Of a DNA stretch of 10,346 nucleotides, positions 1 through 6,290 are shown piece by piece. Below the pieces are notes generated by a model that worked only from the letters and a program-made list of their open reading frames with translations, did no database searches and was not told where the DNA came from. Source of the stretch: an uncultured Sphingomonas sp. (lineage in GTDB: Bacteria > Pseudomonadota > Alphaproteobacteria > Sphingomonadales > Sphingomonadaceae); the NCBI GenBank assembly GCA_902806295.1, contig CADCWB010000236.1, positions 1-10,346 on the forward strand, given 5' to 3'. The translations under genes and the position numbers were made by a program. The first letter of the stretch is position 1. The number at the start of each line of letters is the position of its first letter.

Positions 1-369
1 CCCCGAAATAGCCGCAGCCGCCGTAAGCTCGACTGGGAGGCGCAGCGGCTCACCGGCAAGCAGGCTGATCTCGGTCACGGTGGCGTCTTCGAAGCCGTTG
101 GCGGTCACTCGGACATTGAACGGCCCGCCAACGCGAAGACCGGAGAGGCTGAACTGGCCCTGCGTGTCGGTCACGGCGCGGCTGGTCGTTCCCGATGGCT
201 CGTGCGTAACGACAACGGTCGCACCGGAAACCGGCTGGCCGCCCGAGAGGACTTGGCCGTTGATGGTGGAGGTGGTCTCCTGGGCGTAAGCCGCAGTCGG
301 AGCGATGGCTGAAACGGCAAGCGGAAGGGCAAGGGCCGCGCCGGTGCGCAGCAGAAGAGCTTTGTTCAC
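1..369 (-). CDS. TonB-dependent receptor, Oar-like, N-terminal part (truncated by window edge)
   Basis: Only the first 123 codons are present; the gene continues beyond position 1. Translation from a GTG at 369 gives a classic signal peptide (MNKALLLRTG, then an Ala/Leu-rich stretch, cleavage after AYA at about residue 29). A beta-sandwich domain of the carboxypeptidase-regulatory-like (CarboxypepD_reg) type follows at about residues 35-118, with the usual pattern of INGQV, then TDTQGQFSLSGL, then VRVTANGF. In Sphingomonadales this domain after a signal peptide is typical of Oar-like outer-membrane TonB-dependent receptors that import large or scarce nutrients, but the plug and barrel are outside the window. 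An in-frame GTG at 375 is also possible; 369 is preferred because GGGG lies 5 nt upstream. A different exported protein with this domain cannot be excluded. The substrate cannot be told. Confidence 0.72.
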   Translation of the reverse strand, partial: MNKALLLRTGAALALPLAVSAIAPTAAYAQETTSTINGQVLSGGQPVSGATVVVTHEPSGTTSRAVTDTQGQFSLSGLRVGGPFNVRVTANGFEDATVTEISLLAGEPLRLPVELTAAAAISG

Positions 370-439
370 GTTCACCCCGATGGTTTGATTGGACCCGAAT
401 CTCAGTCAGGCACGAGAGGGGCTGATGGGCAGGAAATAA

Positions 440-476
440 GACAAAAGGGTGACGCCCCGATGAGGGTTCACCCTTT
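440..476 (-). terminator. Rho-independent terminator-like hairpin downstream of the YhhQ-family gene
   Basis: A perfect 9-bp inverted repeat (AAAGGGTGA at 444-452, TCACCCTTT at 468-476) encloses a 15-nt loop that can form a short inner CCC/GGG stem. Read on the minus strand, the hairpin is followed by TTTTGTCTTATTT, a T-rich tail as expected for intrinsic termination. It lies about 85 nt past the stop of the YhhQ-family gene and about 70 nt before the receptor start. It should therefore separate the two transcripts, leaving the receptor promoter inside 376-440 unless the hairpin is instead a leader element of the receptor. Apart from this hairpin I see nothing firm in 376-561; no convincing -35/-10 pair could be assigned. 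Confidence 0.6.
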
Positions 477-561
477 GCTTAATCCTTGTTGCAGAAACAC
501 AACTTGCCCGGTCGCCACCCCCGCGACTCGGGTGAGCCAACAGCAGATTAACGAGCTGCAA

Positions 562-1227
562 TCAACCCGTGCGGGCGTCCAGCCACCGGGCGAAACCGAC
601 AAAAATGTAAATGAGTGGCGGGACAAGCACAATCGACAGCACGACCTTGGCGATCATCTGGCCGGCCAGCAACTCGGCGATCGGAAACACGCCGTAGAAG
701 GCGATGCTGATGAACAGCAGTGTGTCCACCGCCTGGCTAAGCGCGCTGGCAATGCCCGAGCGTAGCCAGAGCAGGCGCGCGCCTTCGCGGCCCTTCATCC
801 GGCTGAAAATGTATACGTTGAGCAGGGTCGAGATGCCGTAGGCGAAGACGCCGCCGAGCCAGATGCGCGGCGTCGAGCTCATGATCGTTTCGAACGAGGA
901 CAGCCGGGCCGGGTCCATCTCCGGGCTGGCGGGAAGGGCGAGCACGACCAGGGTCAGCAGAAACGAGATGATCAGCGGCACGAAGCCGAGCAGCACCAGC
1001 CGATTGGCAACGGCGCGGCCGTGCAGCTCCGCGATGGCCGAGCTGGTCACCACCAGCAGCAGGAAGGCGAAGATGCCGGCTTCCACCGCCAACGGTCCCA
1101 AGGCGACCTGCTTGTTGCCGAGCACTCCGGCGATGCAGACCATGCCGCCGTAGAAGATCGCCAAGGCGAACAAGGAGCGCGAGAGGGTGAGGGTGGAGGC
1201 CGGCTGCGCGGCGGGGTCGGTCGTCAT
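562..1227 (-). CDS. yhhQ: Queuosine precursor transporter, YhhQ/VUT family
   Basis: This is a 221-aa inner-membrane protein with about six hydrophobic segments. The YhhQ (VUT) family imports the queuosine precursors preQ0/preQ1, used to modify the wobble base of GUN-anticodon tRNAs. Family features seen here are NK near the end of the first segment (residues 38-39), Glu68 after the second, the long loop followed by the NVYIFSRMK segment (about 137-145), and the motif RSGIASALSQAVDT (about 156-169). The length fits the family. The start chosen is the ATG at 1225-1227 (MTTDPAAQ). The frame stays open up to 1347, but the extra 40 residues would be translated from the hairpin repeat at 1270-1352 and are unlikely to be real. 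No clear Shine-Dalgarno precedes the start. No other queuosine gene is adjacent. The family assignment is firm; the exact substrate is inferred. Confidence 0.85.
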   Translation of the reverse strand: MTTDPAAQPASTLTLSRSLFALAIFYGGMVCIAGVLGNKQVALGPLAVEAGIFAFLLLVVTSSAIAELHGRAVANRLVLLGFVPLIISFLLTLVVLALPASPEMDPARLSSFETIMSSTPRIWLGGVFAYGISTLLNVYIFSRMKGREGARLLWLRSGIASALSQAVDTLLFISIAFYGVFPIAELLAGQMIAKVVLSIVLVPPLIYIFVGFARWLDARTG

Positions 1228-1269
1228 GGGAGCGGAGGGGTAGCGGGTTGTTCGCAGGAGGCAAGCCTG

Positions 1270-1352
1270 CGTCATTGCTAGCGTAGCGCGGCAATCCACC
1301 ATTGCTGCAGAGCACTGGATTGCCGCGTCGCCTTCGGCTCCTCGCAATGACG
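1270..1352. repeat. Interspersed palindromic repeat, copy 1 (hairpin with side arm)
   Basis: This is an 83-bp element bounded by CGTCATTGC and its complement GCAATGACG. An inner 12-bp perfect stem pairs 1287-1298 (CGCGGCAATCCA) with 1316-1327. On the right, between the two stems, the conserved string GCCTTCGGC can form a small side hairpin. One mismatch interrupts the outer stem (T1279). A second copy in the same orientation lies at 4267-4350. The element occupies most of the gap between the divergent YhhQ-family and kinase genes and ends 43 nt before the kinase start. Such CGTCATTGCGAG-type elements are known as dispersed intergenic repeats in several bacterial groups. Its role (REP/MITE-like remnant, RNA stability, attenuation) is not shown by the sequence. 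Confidence 0.85.
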
Positions 1353-1395
1353 GCTTCCTTGACCGTGCACCGGTCCGCTTCTAACCGCCGCGCCC

Positions 1396-2382
1396 GTGAC
1401 TTCCCGCAATCTGGATATTGTCGCCATCGGCGATGCGCTGGTGGACGTAATCGCAACCTGCGACGACGCCTTTCTGGACCGGCATGGCCTACCCAAGGGC
1501 TCCATGCAGCTGCTGGAGCCGGCGGCGGCGGACGCCTTGTACGATGCGATGGGCTCGGCTCGCGAGATGAGCGGTGGGTCGGCGGCGAACAGCATGGCCG
1601 GCGCCTCCGCCATGGGTCTCAGCACGGCGTTCGTCGGCCAGGTGGCGGACGATCAGCTCGGGCAGATCTTCGCTCATGACATGCGCGCGCTGAGGGTGCA
1701 GTTCGACACGCCGCCAGTCAGTGATGGCCTGCCCACCGGGCGCTGCCTGATCCTGGTGACGCCCGATGCGCAGCGCACCATGAACACCTGCCCGGGCGCC
1801 TCGCACCAGCTGCGGGCCGACGCGCTGGACGAAGACCTGCTCGCCTCGGCCCGGATCATCATGCTGGAAGGGTACTTGTTCGGGCCGGAGCAACCGCGCC
1901 GGGCGATGGAGCGGGCGATCGCCATCGCCCACCGCGCCGAGCGGGAGGTGGCGCTGACCTTGTCGGAGAGCGTCTGCCTGCCGGGCCGCAAGGAGAACTT
2001 CATCGGCACTGTGGAGAGCGGCGGCATCGATCTGCTGTTCGCCAACGAGGACGAGGTGCTGCAGCTGACCGGGCGCGGCGATCTCGACGGGGCGATCGGC
2101 GAACTGGCCAGGAGCGTGCCGACGCTGGTGATCACGCGGGGGCCCGCGGGCGCGCTGGCGTTCGAGCGCGGCGTGCGGACGGACGTTCCGGCGATGGCGG
2201 TGCAGAAGGTGATCGATACCACCGGTGCGGGGGACCTGTTTGCGGCCGGCTTCCTGGCGGCGCGCTGCAAGGGTCGCGGGATCGAGCGGCAGCTGATGAC
2301 CGGCGGCATCGCGGCGGCGGAGGTAATCTCTCACTTCGGCGCGCGACCTGTGGCCGACCTCAAGGAGTTGGTGAAGCTGTGA
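1396..2382 (+). CDS. PfkB-family nucleoside/sugar kinase, probable adenosine kinase
   Basis: This 328-aa cytoplasmic kinase uses ATP to phosphorylate a sugar or nucleoside hydroxyl. The ribokinase-fold N-terminus (DIVAIGDALVDV, residues 7-18) is followed by the substrate-binding GG motif (GGSAANSM, 60-67), a NEDE motif (217-220) and the C-terminal PfkB signature DTTGAGDLFAAGFL (274-287). Asp280 is the expected catalytic base and GAG the anion hole. The combination GGSAANSM with DTTGAGDL matches proteins annotated as adenosine kinases in alphaproteobacteria. The neighbouring LOG and nucleoside-transporter genes support that substrate, though ribokinase or inosine/guanosine kinase activity is possible. 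The only usable start is a GTG at 1396; an in-frame TGA at 1360-1362 closes the frame upstream. No clear Shine-Dalgarno is visible, so a short-leader or leaderless mRNA is possible. The stop overlaps the next start by 4 nt (GTGA), which indicates translational coupling. Confidence 0.85.
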   Translation: MTSRNLDIVAIGDALVDVIATCDDAFLDRHGLPKGSMQLLEPAAADALYDAMGSAREMSGGSAANSMAGASAMGLSTAFVGQVADDQLGQIFAHDMRALRVQFDTPPVSDGLPTGRCLILVTPDAQRTMNTCPGASHQLRADALDEDLLASARIIMLEGYLFGPEQPRRAMERAIAIAHRAEREVALTLSESVCLPGRKENFIGTVESGGIDLLFANEDEVLQLTGRGDLDGAIGELARSVPTLVITRGPAGALAFERGVRTDVPAMAVQKVIDTTGAGDLFAAGFLAARCKGRGIERQLMTGGIAAAEVISHFGARPVADLKELVKL

Positions 2383-2951
2383 TCAAGCGGCTGGCGGTCT
2401 ATTGCGGATCAGGCTCCGGCGCCGACCCCGCGTTCGCGGACATGGCGCGCAACCTTGCCCAGGAGATGGCCGCTCGGAACGTCGACCTGGTCTATGGCGG
2501 CGGCAAGCTTGGGCTGATGGGCGTGGTGGCCGACGCGGTGCTGGAGGCCGGCGGCAAGGCCTATGGCGTGATCCCGGCCGCGCTGGTCGACAAGGAGGTC
2601 GCGCACAACGGCCTGACCGAGCTTCATCGGGTAGCCGGCATGCACGAGCGCAAGGCCAAGATGACGGAGTTGTGCGACGCCTTCGTCTGCCTGCCCGGCG
2701 GGATCGGCACCCTGGACGAGCTGTTCGAGGCTTGGACCTGGAATGCGCTCGGCTACCACGCCAAGCCATTCTGCCTGCTGGACGTGCATGGCTTTTGGCG
2801 CGGGTTGGACCTGTTCATGGACCACGTCAGTGAAAGTGGGTTCCTGTCCACGGCGCGGCGGGAGCAGCTGATGCTGGCCCACTCGCCGGCGCAGGCGCTC
2901 GACATGCTGGACGCGGCCGCGCGAACCGCTACGCAGGGCATGGTCTGGTAG
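2379..2951 (+). CDS. LOG-family nucleotide 5'-monophosphate phosphoribohydrolase
   Basis: This 190-aa Rossmann-like protein is of the TIGR00730/LOG family. Members hydrolyse the N-glycosidic bond of cytokinin riboside 5'-monophosphates and, in many bacteria, AMP, giving the free base and ribose-5-phosphate. Visible motifs are AVYCGSGSG near the N-terminus (residues 6-14), VYGGGKLGLMG (38-48), the MHERK segment (88-92) and the diagnostic PGGIGTLDE (106-114), with Arg91 and Glu114 as the expected catalytic pair. Length is normal for the family. It starts at a GTG that overlaps the kinase stop by 4 nt, so the two are probably coupled. Placed after an adenosine-type kinase, it could drain AMP to adenine plus ribose-5-phosphate. 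Cytokinin production cannot be claimed, since no isopentenyltransferase is seen here. Confidence 0.9.
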   Translation: MIKRLAVYCGSGSGADPAFADMARNLAQEMAARNVDLVYGGGKLGLMGVVADAVLEAGGKAYGVIPAALVDKEVAHNGLTELHRVAGMHERKAKMTELCDAFVCLPGGIGTLDELFEAWTWNALGYHAKPFCLLDVHGFWRGLDLFMDHVSESGFLSTARREQLMLAHSPAQALDMLDAAARTATQGMVW

Positions 2952-2972
2952 GCCGGGGAGGGCCGCACACGC

Positions 2973-4256
2973 ATGAGTCACCTGTTCGGCCTGGTCGGCG
3001 TCGCCGCCATCCTGTTGCTTGCCTTTCTGCTGTCGAGCGACAAGCGCGCGATTCGGCCGCGGGTGGTCGGAGCCGCCTTCGCGCTGCAGGCGGCGATCGC
3101 CTTTCTGGTGCTCTATACCCCGTGGGGACGAGCGGCGATCGAGGGCATGGCGCAGGGGGTCGCCAACCTGCTCGGCTATGCCAACAAGGGCACCGAGTTC
3201 CTGTTCGGGCCGAGCGACAAGAACCCGCTGGCGCAGACCTTCGCGCTGGGCGCGCTGCCGGTGATCATCTTCTTCGCGGCGCTGGTCAGCATCCTTTATT
3301 ACCTCGGCATCATGCAGCGGATCGTGCGCTGGGTCGGCGGCGCGATCGGCTGGATCACCGGCATCGGCCGGGTCGAGGCGCTGGGCAGCGCGGCGAACAT
3401 TTTCGTCGGCCAGTCCGAGAGCCCGCTGGTTGTGCGCCCGTATCTCGCCGCCCTGCCGCCGGCCAAGCTGTTCACGCTGATGGTGGTCGGCATGGCTGGC
3501 GTCGCAGGCACGATCCTGGCCGCCTACGCAAGTCTGCTCGGGCCGCAGTATCTGCCGTTCCTGCGTGCGGCGGCGTGCCTGTCGGCGCCGGGCGGCATCC
3601 CGGTTGCAAAGATCATCATGCCTGACCCGCGCGAACCGGCCGCGCCGCCGACGCCGGAGATGGCGGCCGCCATGGCGGGGCCGGCGGCAGAGACGGTCGA
3701 CATCGCGGAGACCTTTGAGGAAGGCGAGAAGCCGGCCAACATCATCATGGCGGCCGCCCAAGGCGCGCAGACGGGGGTCAAGCTGGCCGTTGCGGTTGGC
3801 GCAATGGTGCTGGCGTTCGTAGCGCTGGTGGCGCTCGCCAACGGGCTGCTGGGTGGAATCGGCGGCTGGTTCGGCGCGCCGAGCCTGAGTTTCCAGCAGC
3901 TGGTCGGGTACGTGTTTCAGCCCTTCATGTTCCTGATCGGGGTGCCGTGGAACGAGGCCGGCGTGGCCGGCGGGCTGTTCGGGACCAAGATCGTGCTGAA
4001 CGAGTTCGTCGCCTTCATCGACCTGGGCAACGCGGCCGGACCGGCGGCAGCGCTGACCGAGCGCAGCCGGGCGATCGTGACCTTTGCGCTGTGTGGCTTC
4101 GCCAACTTTTCGTCGATCGCGATCCAGATGGCAGTGACTGGCGGGCTGGCGCCGAACCAGCGGCCGGTAATCGCCCGGCTCGGCATCCGGGCCCTGATCG
4201 CGGGCAGCCTCGCCAATCTGATGAGCGCGGCGCTGGCGGGGATCATGATTCCGTAG
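2973..4256 (+). CDS. Concentrative nucleoside transporter (CNT/NupC family)
   Basis: This is a 427-aa polytopic inner-membrane symporter that imports nucleosides with H+ or Na+. Three hydrophobic N-terminal segments are followed by the CNT core. The first hairpin carries GQSESP (146-151), then come GIPVAKIIMPD (208-218), a hydrophobic stretch at 268-297, NEFVAF (343-348) and CGFANFSS (374-381). The Gln/Glu of the first motif, Glu344, Asn378 and Ser381 correspond to positions that bind nucleoside in characterised CNTs. A loop at about 219-256 is Ala/Pro-rich and then acidic, without membrane character. A purine-rich GGGGAGG at 2955-2961 precedes the ATG at a rather long 11-nt spacing. The gene begins 21 nt after the LOG stop and is likely in the same operon as kinase and LOG. 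It ends 10 nt before a hairpin repeat. Confidence 0.93.
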   Translation: MSHLFGLVGVAAILLLAFLLSSDKRAIRPRVVGAAFALQAAIAFLVLYTPWGRAAIEGMAQGVANLLGYANKGTEFLFGPSDKNPLAQTFALGALPVIIFFAALVSILYYLGIMQRIVRWVGGAIGWITGIGRVEALGSAANIFVGQSESPLVVRPYLAALPPAKLFTLMVVGMAGVAGTILAAYASLLGPQYLPFLRAAACLSAPGGIPVAKIIMPDPREPAAPPTPEMAAAMAGPAAETVDIAETFEEGEKPANIIMAAAQGAQTGVKLAVAVGAMVLAFVALVALANGLLGGIGGWFGAPSLSFQQLVGYVFQPFMFLIGVPWNEAGVAGGLFGTKIVLNEFVAFIDLGNAAGPAAALTERSRAIVTFALCGFANFSSIAIQMAVTGGLAPNQRPVIARLGIRALIAGSLANLMSAALAGIMIP

Positions 4257-4266
4257 GGTTGATTTT

Positions 4267-4350
4267 CGTCATTGCGAGCGTAGCGAAGCAATCCAGTTCG
4301 CTCCGCAAGTGACTGGATTGCTTCGTTGCCTTCGGCTCCTCGCAATGACG
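4267..4350. repeat. Interspersed palindromic repeat, copy 2 (hairpin with side arm)
   Basis: This is an 84-bp element in the same orientation as the copy at 1270-1352. The outer stem is a perfect 12 bp (4267-4278 with 4339-4350). The inner stem is a perfect 13 bp (4284-4296 with 4313-4325) around a 16-nt loop. A right-hand bulge contains GCCTTCGGC, a possible 3-bp side hairpin. It fills the gap between the transporter stop and the dioxygenase start. Its right end runs into the dioxygenase ribosome binding site (ACGGAAGA), so a folded transcript could affect that start or protect the 3' end of the upstream message. Translation through it produces a false N-terminal extension of the dioxygenase. 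Confidence 0.88.
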
Positions 4351-4358
4351 GAAGAAAC

Positions 4359-5309
4359 ATGACCACCAACCTCCTCACCCCCGACGATATTGCCTCCGTC
4401 TCGCTGACCGAGGCAGACAAGGACCGCGACGCCTTCGCGCAGCAGCTGGGCCGCAGCTTCGAGGAATATGGCTTTGCGGTGATCGCCGACCACGGCATTC
4501 CGCCCGAGCTGATCGCCCGCGCCGAGGACAAGGCGAAGGCGTTCTTCGCGCTGCCGGAAGAGGTGAAGCGCAAATACGCACTGGGGCAGGGCGGCGCTCG
4601 GGGTTACACCCCGTTCGGGATTGAGACTGCCAAGGGGCACCAGGCTCACGATCTTAAGGAGTTCTGGCACGTCGGCCGTGAGCTGGCGGCCGGGCACCGC
4701 TTCAGCGATGTCATGGCGCCGAACGTGTGGCCGGAGGAGGTGCCGGGGTTCAAGGAGACGTTCCTGGAGCTATACGATACGTTCGACCGGACTGGCCTCA
4801 AGATCCTGTCGGCCATCGCCGGCTACCTCGGGGTGAATGAGGATTATTTCGCCGACACGGTGCGCGACGGCAATTCGGTCATGCGGCTGCTCCACTATCC
4901 GCCGCAGACGGAGCCGACCGGCGCGCACATCCGGGCCGGCGCGCATGAGGACATCAACACCATTACGCTGCTGCTCGGTGCCGAAGAGGCTGGGCTGGAG
5001 CTGTTGACCCGGGACGGACGGTGGATCCCGGTCTCACCCAAGGCGGGCGAGCTGGTGATCAACATCGGCGACATGCTGCAGCGGCTGACCAACGGCAAGC
5101 TGCGCTCGACCTCGCACCGGGTGGTGAACCCGGCGCCGGAGCGGGCGAGCAAGGCGCGCTATTCGATGCCGTTCTTCCTGCATTTCCGTCCGGACTTCGT
5201 CATTGAAGCCCTGCACGGCACCGTGCCGCCGGGCGAGCAGCCGAAGTCGGCTCCGATCAGCAGCCACGACTACCTCATGGAGCGCCTGCGCGAGATCAAG
5301 CTCGCCTGA
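4359..5309 (+). CDS. Fe(II)/2-oxoglutarate-dependent dioxygenase, isopenicillin N synthase-like
   Basis: This is a 316-aa cytoplasmic non-heme iron oxygenase. The N-terminal DIOX_N-type region (about 8-120) includes GFAVIADHGIP (38-48). The C-terminal jelly-roll carries the iron triad His196, Asp198 (AHEDINTITLLL) and His253 (STSHRV), plus the Arg267-x-Ser269 pair (RYSMPFF) that in this family binds the 2-oxoglutarate carboxylate. All expected residues are present, so it should be active. The ATG at 4359 is preferred: GGAAGA lies just upstream, while the open frame back to 4326 is repeat sequence. The family covers fungal thymine 7-hydroxylase, plant hormone oxidases, ethylene-forming enzyme and many uncharacterised bacterial proteins, so sequence alone does not give the substrate. 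Its place after a nucleoside transporter suggests a nucleoside- or base-related substrate, which is only inference. Confidence 0.88.
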   Translation: MTTNLLTPDDIASVSLTEADKDRDAFAQQLGRSFEEYGFAVIADHGIPPELIARAEDKAKAFFALPEEVKRKYALGQGGARGYTPFGIETAKGHQAHDLKEFWHVGRELAAGHRFSDVMAPNVWPEEVPGFKETFLELYDTFDRTGLKILSAIAGYLGVNEDYFADTVRDGNSVMRLLHYPPQTEPTGAHIRAGAHEDINTITLLLGAEEAGLELLTRDGRWIPVSPKAGELVINIGDMLQRLTNGKLRSTSHRVVNPAPERASKARYSMPFFLHFRPDFVIEALHGTVPPGEQPKSAPISSHDYLMERLREIKLA

Positions 5310-5312
5310 GCG

Positions 5313-5414
5313 CTACCAGCGCGTGCCCATCCGCCGGCCGCCCATGCCGCGTCCGCCGGTGAAGCGCCGCATCAGATAGCCGATGCCGATGGTGAACAGC
5401 AGGCGTCGCAACAT
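5313..5414 (-). CDS. Small Arg/Gly-rich protein, 33 aa, unknown function
   Basis: A 34-codon reading frame (including stop) starts at an ATG (5412-5414) preceded by a near-consensus ribosome binding site, TAGGAGA, 6 nt upstream. The product begins MLRRLLFTIGIGYLMRRF, a short hydrophobic stretch of about 10 residues between two Arg pairs, and continues with a Gly/Arg-rich tail ending GTRW. In total there are 8 Arg and 8 Gly, so it is strongly basic and may sit at the membrane or bind nucleic acid. It converges on the dioxygenase with 3 nt between the two stop codons. The strong ribosome binding site and fitting codons favour a real gene; no family is recognised. Whether it is conserved cannot be judged here. 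Confidence 0.6.
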   Translation of the reverse strand: MLRRLLFTIGIGYLMRRFTGGRGMGGRRMGTRW

Positions 5415-5420
5415 GATCTG

Positions 5421-5439
5421 TCTCCTAAGATATAGGAGA
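5421..5439. promoter_or_regulatory. Perfect inverted repeat containing the ribosome binding site of the 33-aa gene
   Basis: TCTCCTA (5421-5427) and TAGGAGA (5433-5439) form a perfect 7-bp stem with a 5-nt loop. On the minus strand the downstream arm is the Shine-Dalgarno sequence of the small gene at 5313-5414, so folding of its mRNA would hide the ribosome binding site. On the plus strand the same palindrome also gives a TAGGAGA, followed by ATG-TGA at 5444-5449, a start codon with an immediate stop. The AT-rich centre (TATATC on the minus strand) could instead be a -10 element or a dimeric operator. The sequence shows the palindrome directly; its function is open. Confidence 0.5.
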
Positions 5440-5501
5440 GCGCATGTGACCGCCCTGGGTTCCTTGGCGGACCCGAAAAGTCGGCAGGCCGTTGACGGCG
5501 C

Positions 5502-6290
5502 ATGTTGTCATTCTCGTCACAGGGCTCCGGTCCCAAACTGCTGCTGATCCATGGGTTGGGCAGCACCCGCCGCGCGTGGAGCCCGATCCTTGCTGCCCTG
5601 GCGGCGCACCGCGAGGTCATCACGCTCGATCTGCCCGGCCACGGCGAGAGCCCAGCCGAAGCGGACAGCGGCACCTTCGCCGGATTAGCGCGGAGCGTTC
5701 GTGCGTTCGTTACCGATCAAGGACTAACCGGTCTGGACATGGTCGGCAGTTCGCTTGGCGGCCGGCTGGTGCTGGAGCTTGCTCGAACGGGAGAGGCGGG
5801 CTCGGTCGTGGCGCTCGATCCGGGCGGGTTTTGGCGCGGATGGGAGCGGACCTTCTTCAGCTCGACGATATCCGCGTCGGTCAACCTGCTCCGGCTGGCC
5901 CGGCCCGCGCTACCAGCGCTGGCCGGCAATCCCCTCACACGGTCAGCCCTCCTGGTTCAGTTGTCCGCAAGGCCTTGGGGATTGGACCCGAAACTGGTTG
6001 CGAGTGAATTGGCGAGCTTCGTCTCGACCCCGACGTTCGCTGCGTTGGTCGCCGACCTGGCGGCCGGACCGGAGCAGGAGGGGCCGGCTGCCCCGACCAC
6101 CGGCAAGGTTGTGATCGGCTGGGGCAATCAGGACCGGCTGTGCATTCCAGTGCAGGCGAAGCGGGCCCAAGCGGCGTTTCCGTCTTCGTCGCTGCATTGG
6201 TTCATGGGGAGCGGCCATTTTCCGATGTGGGACCAGCCGGTGGAAACGGCGCAGGTGATCCTTGATGCGACCGGCGGGCGCTGGCGCTGA
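5502..6290 (+). CDS. Alpha/beta-fold hydrolase
   Basis: This 262-aa serine hydrolase has the complete alpha/beta-hydrolase pattern: oxyanion segment LLLIHGLGS (13-21), DLPGHGES (43-50), nucleophile elbow VGSSLGG with Ser84 (81-87), acid Asp211 in GWGNQDRL, and catalytic His239 in GSGHFPMW. There is no signal peptide, so it should be cytoplasmic. It could be an esterase, lactonase or C-C bond hydrolase; nothing in the sequence fixes the substrate. The ATG at 5502 is the only good start because an in-frame TGA lies at 5493-5495, but no Shine-Dalgarno is evident and the N-terminus is short for the fold. It is followed with no gap by kptA, so the two are almost certainly co-transcribed and coupled. 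Confidence 0.85.
   Translation: MLSFSSQGSGPKLLLIHGLGSTRRAWSPILAALAAHREVITLDLPGHGESPAEADSGTFAGLARSVRAFVTDQGLTGLDMVGSSLGGRLVLELARTGEAGSVVALDPGGFWRGWERTFFSSTISASVNLLRLARPALPALAGNPLTRSALLVQLSARPWGLDPKLVASELASFVSTPTFAALVADLAAGPEQEGPAAPTTGKVVIGWGNQDRLCIPVQAKRAQAAFPSSSLHWFMGSGHFPMWDQPVETAQVILDATGGRWR

Noticed and set aside
513..536. CACCC/GGGTG pairing near 514-535 as a second terminator after the YhhQ-family gene
   Set aside because: The stem is only 5 bp with a 9-nt loop and no T-run on either strand; the hairpin at 440-476 is far better.
385..765. 126-codon plus-strand open frame before and inside the YhhQ-family gene
   Set aside because: Its 3' half is antisense to the transporter, its 5' half runs through the terminator hairpin, and the product resembles no family.
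2409..3761. 450-codon open frame on the minus strand opposite the LOG and transporter genes
   Set aside because: The translation is Arg/Gly/His-rich low-complexity sequence without a domain, as expected opposite high-GC coding DNA. Both plus-strand genes have clear family motifs.
1270..4350. Two repeats flanking the kinase-LOG-CNT operon, considered as ends of a composite mobile element
   Set aside because: The copies are in direct orientation and differ in sequence, there is no transposase or target duplication, and the enclosed genes look like native metabolic genes in base composition.
5446..5547. GTG-started short frame upstream of the alpha/beta hydrolase, considered as a frameshifted true N-terminus
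   Set aside because: It is out of frame with the hydrolase and the peptide does not resemble the usual hydrolase N-terminus. The hydrolase has its own ATG and a complete oxyanion segment.
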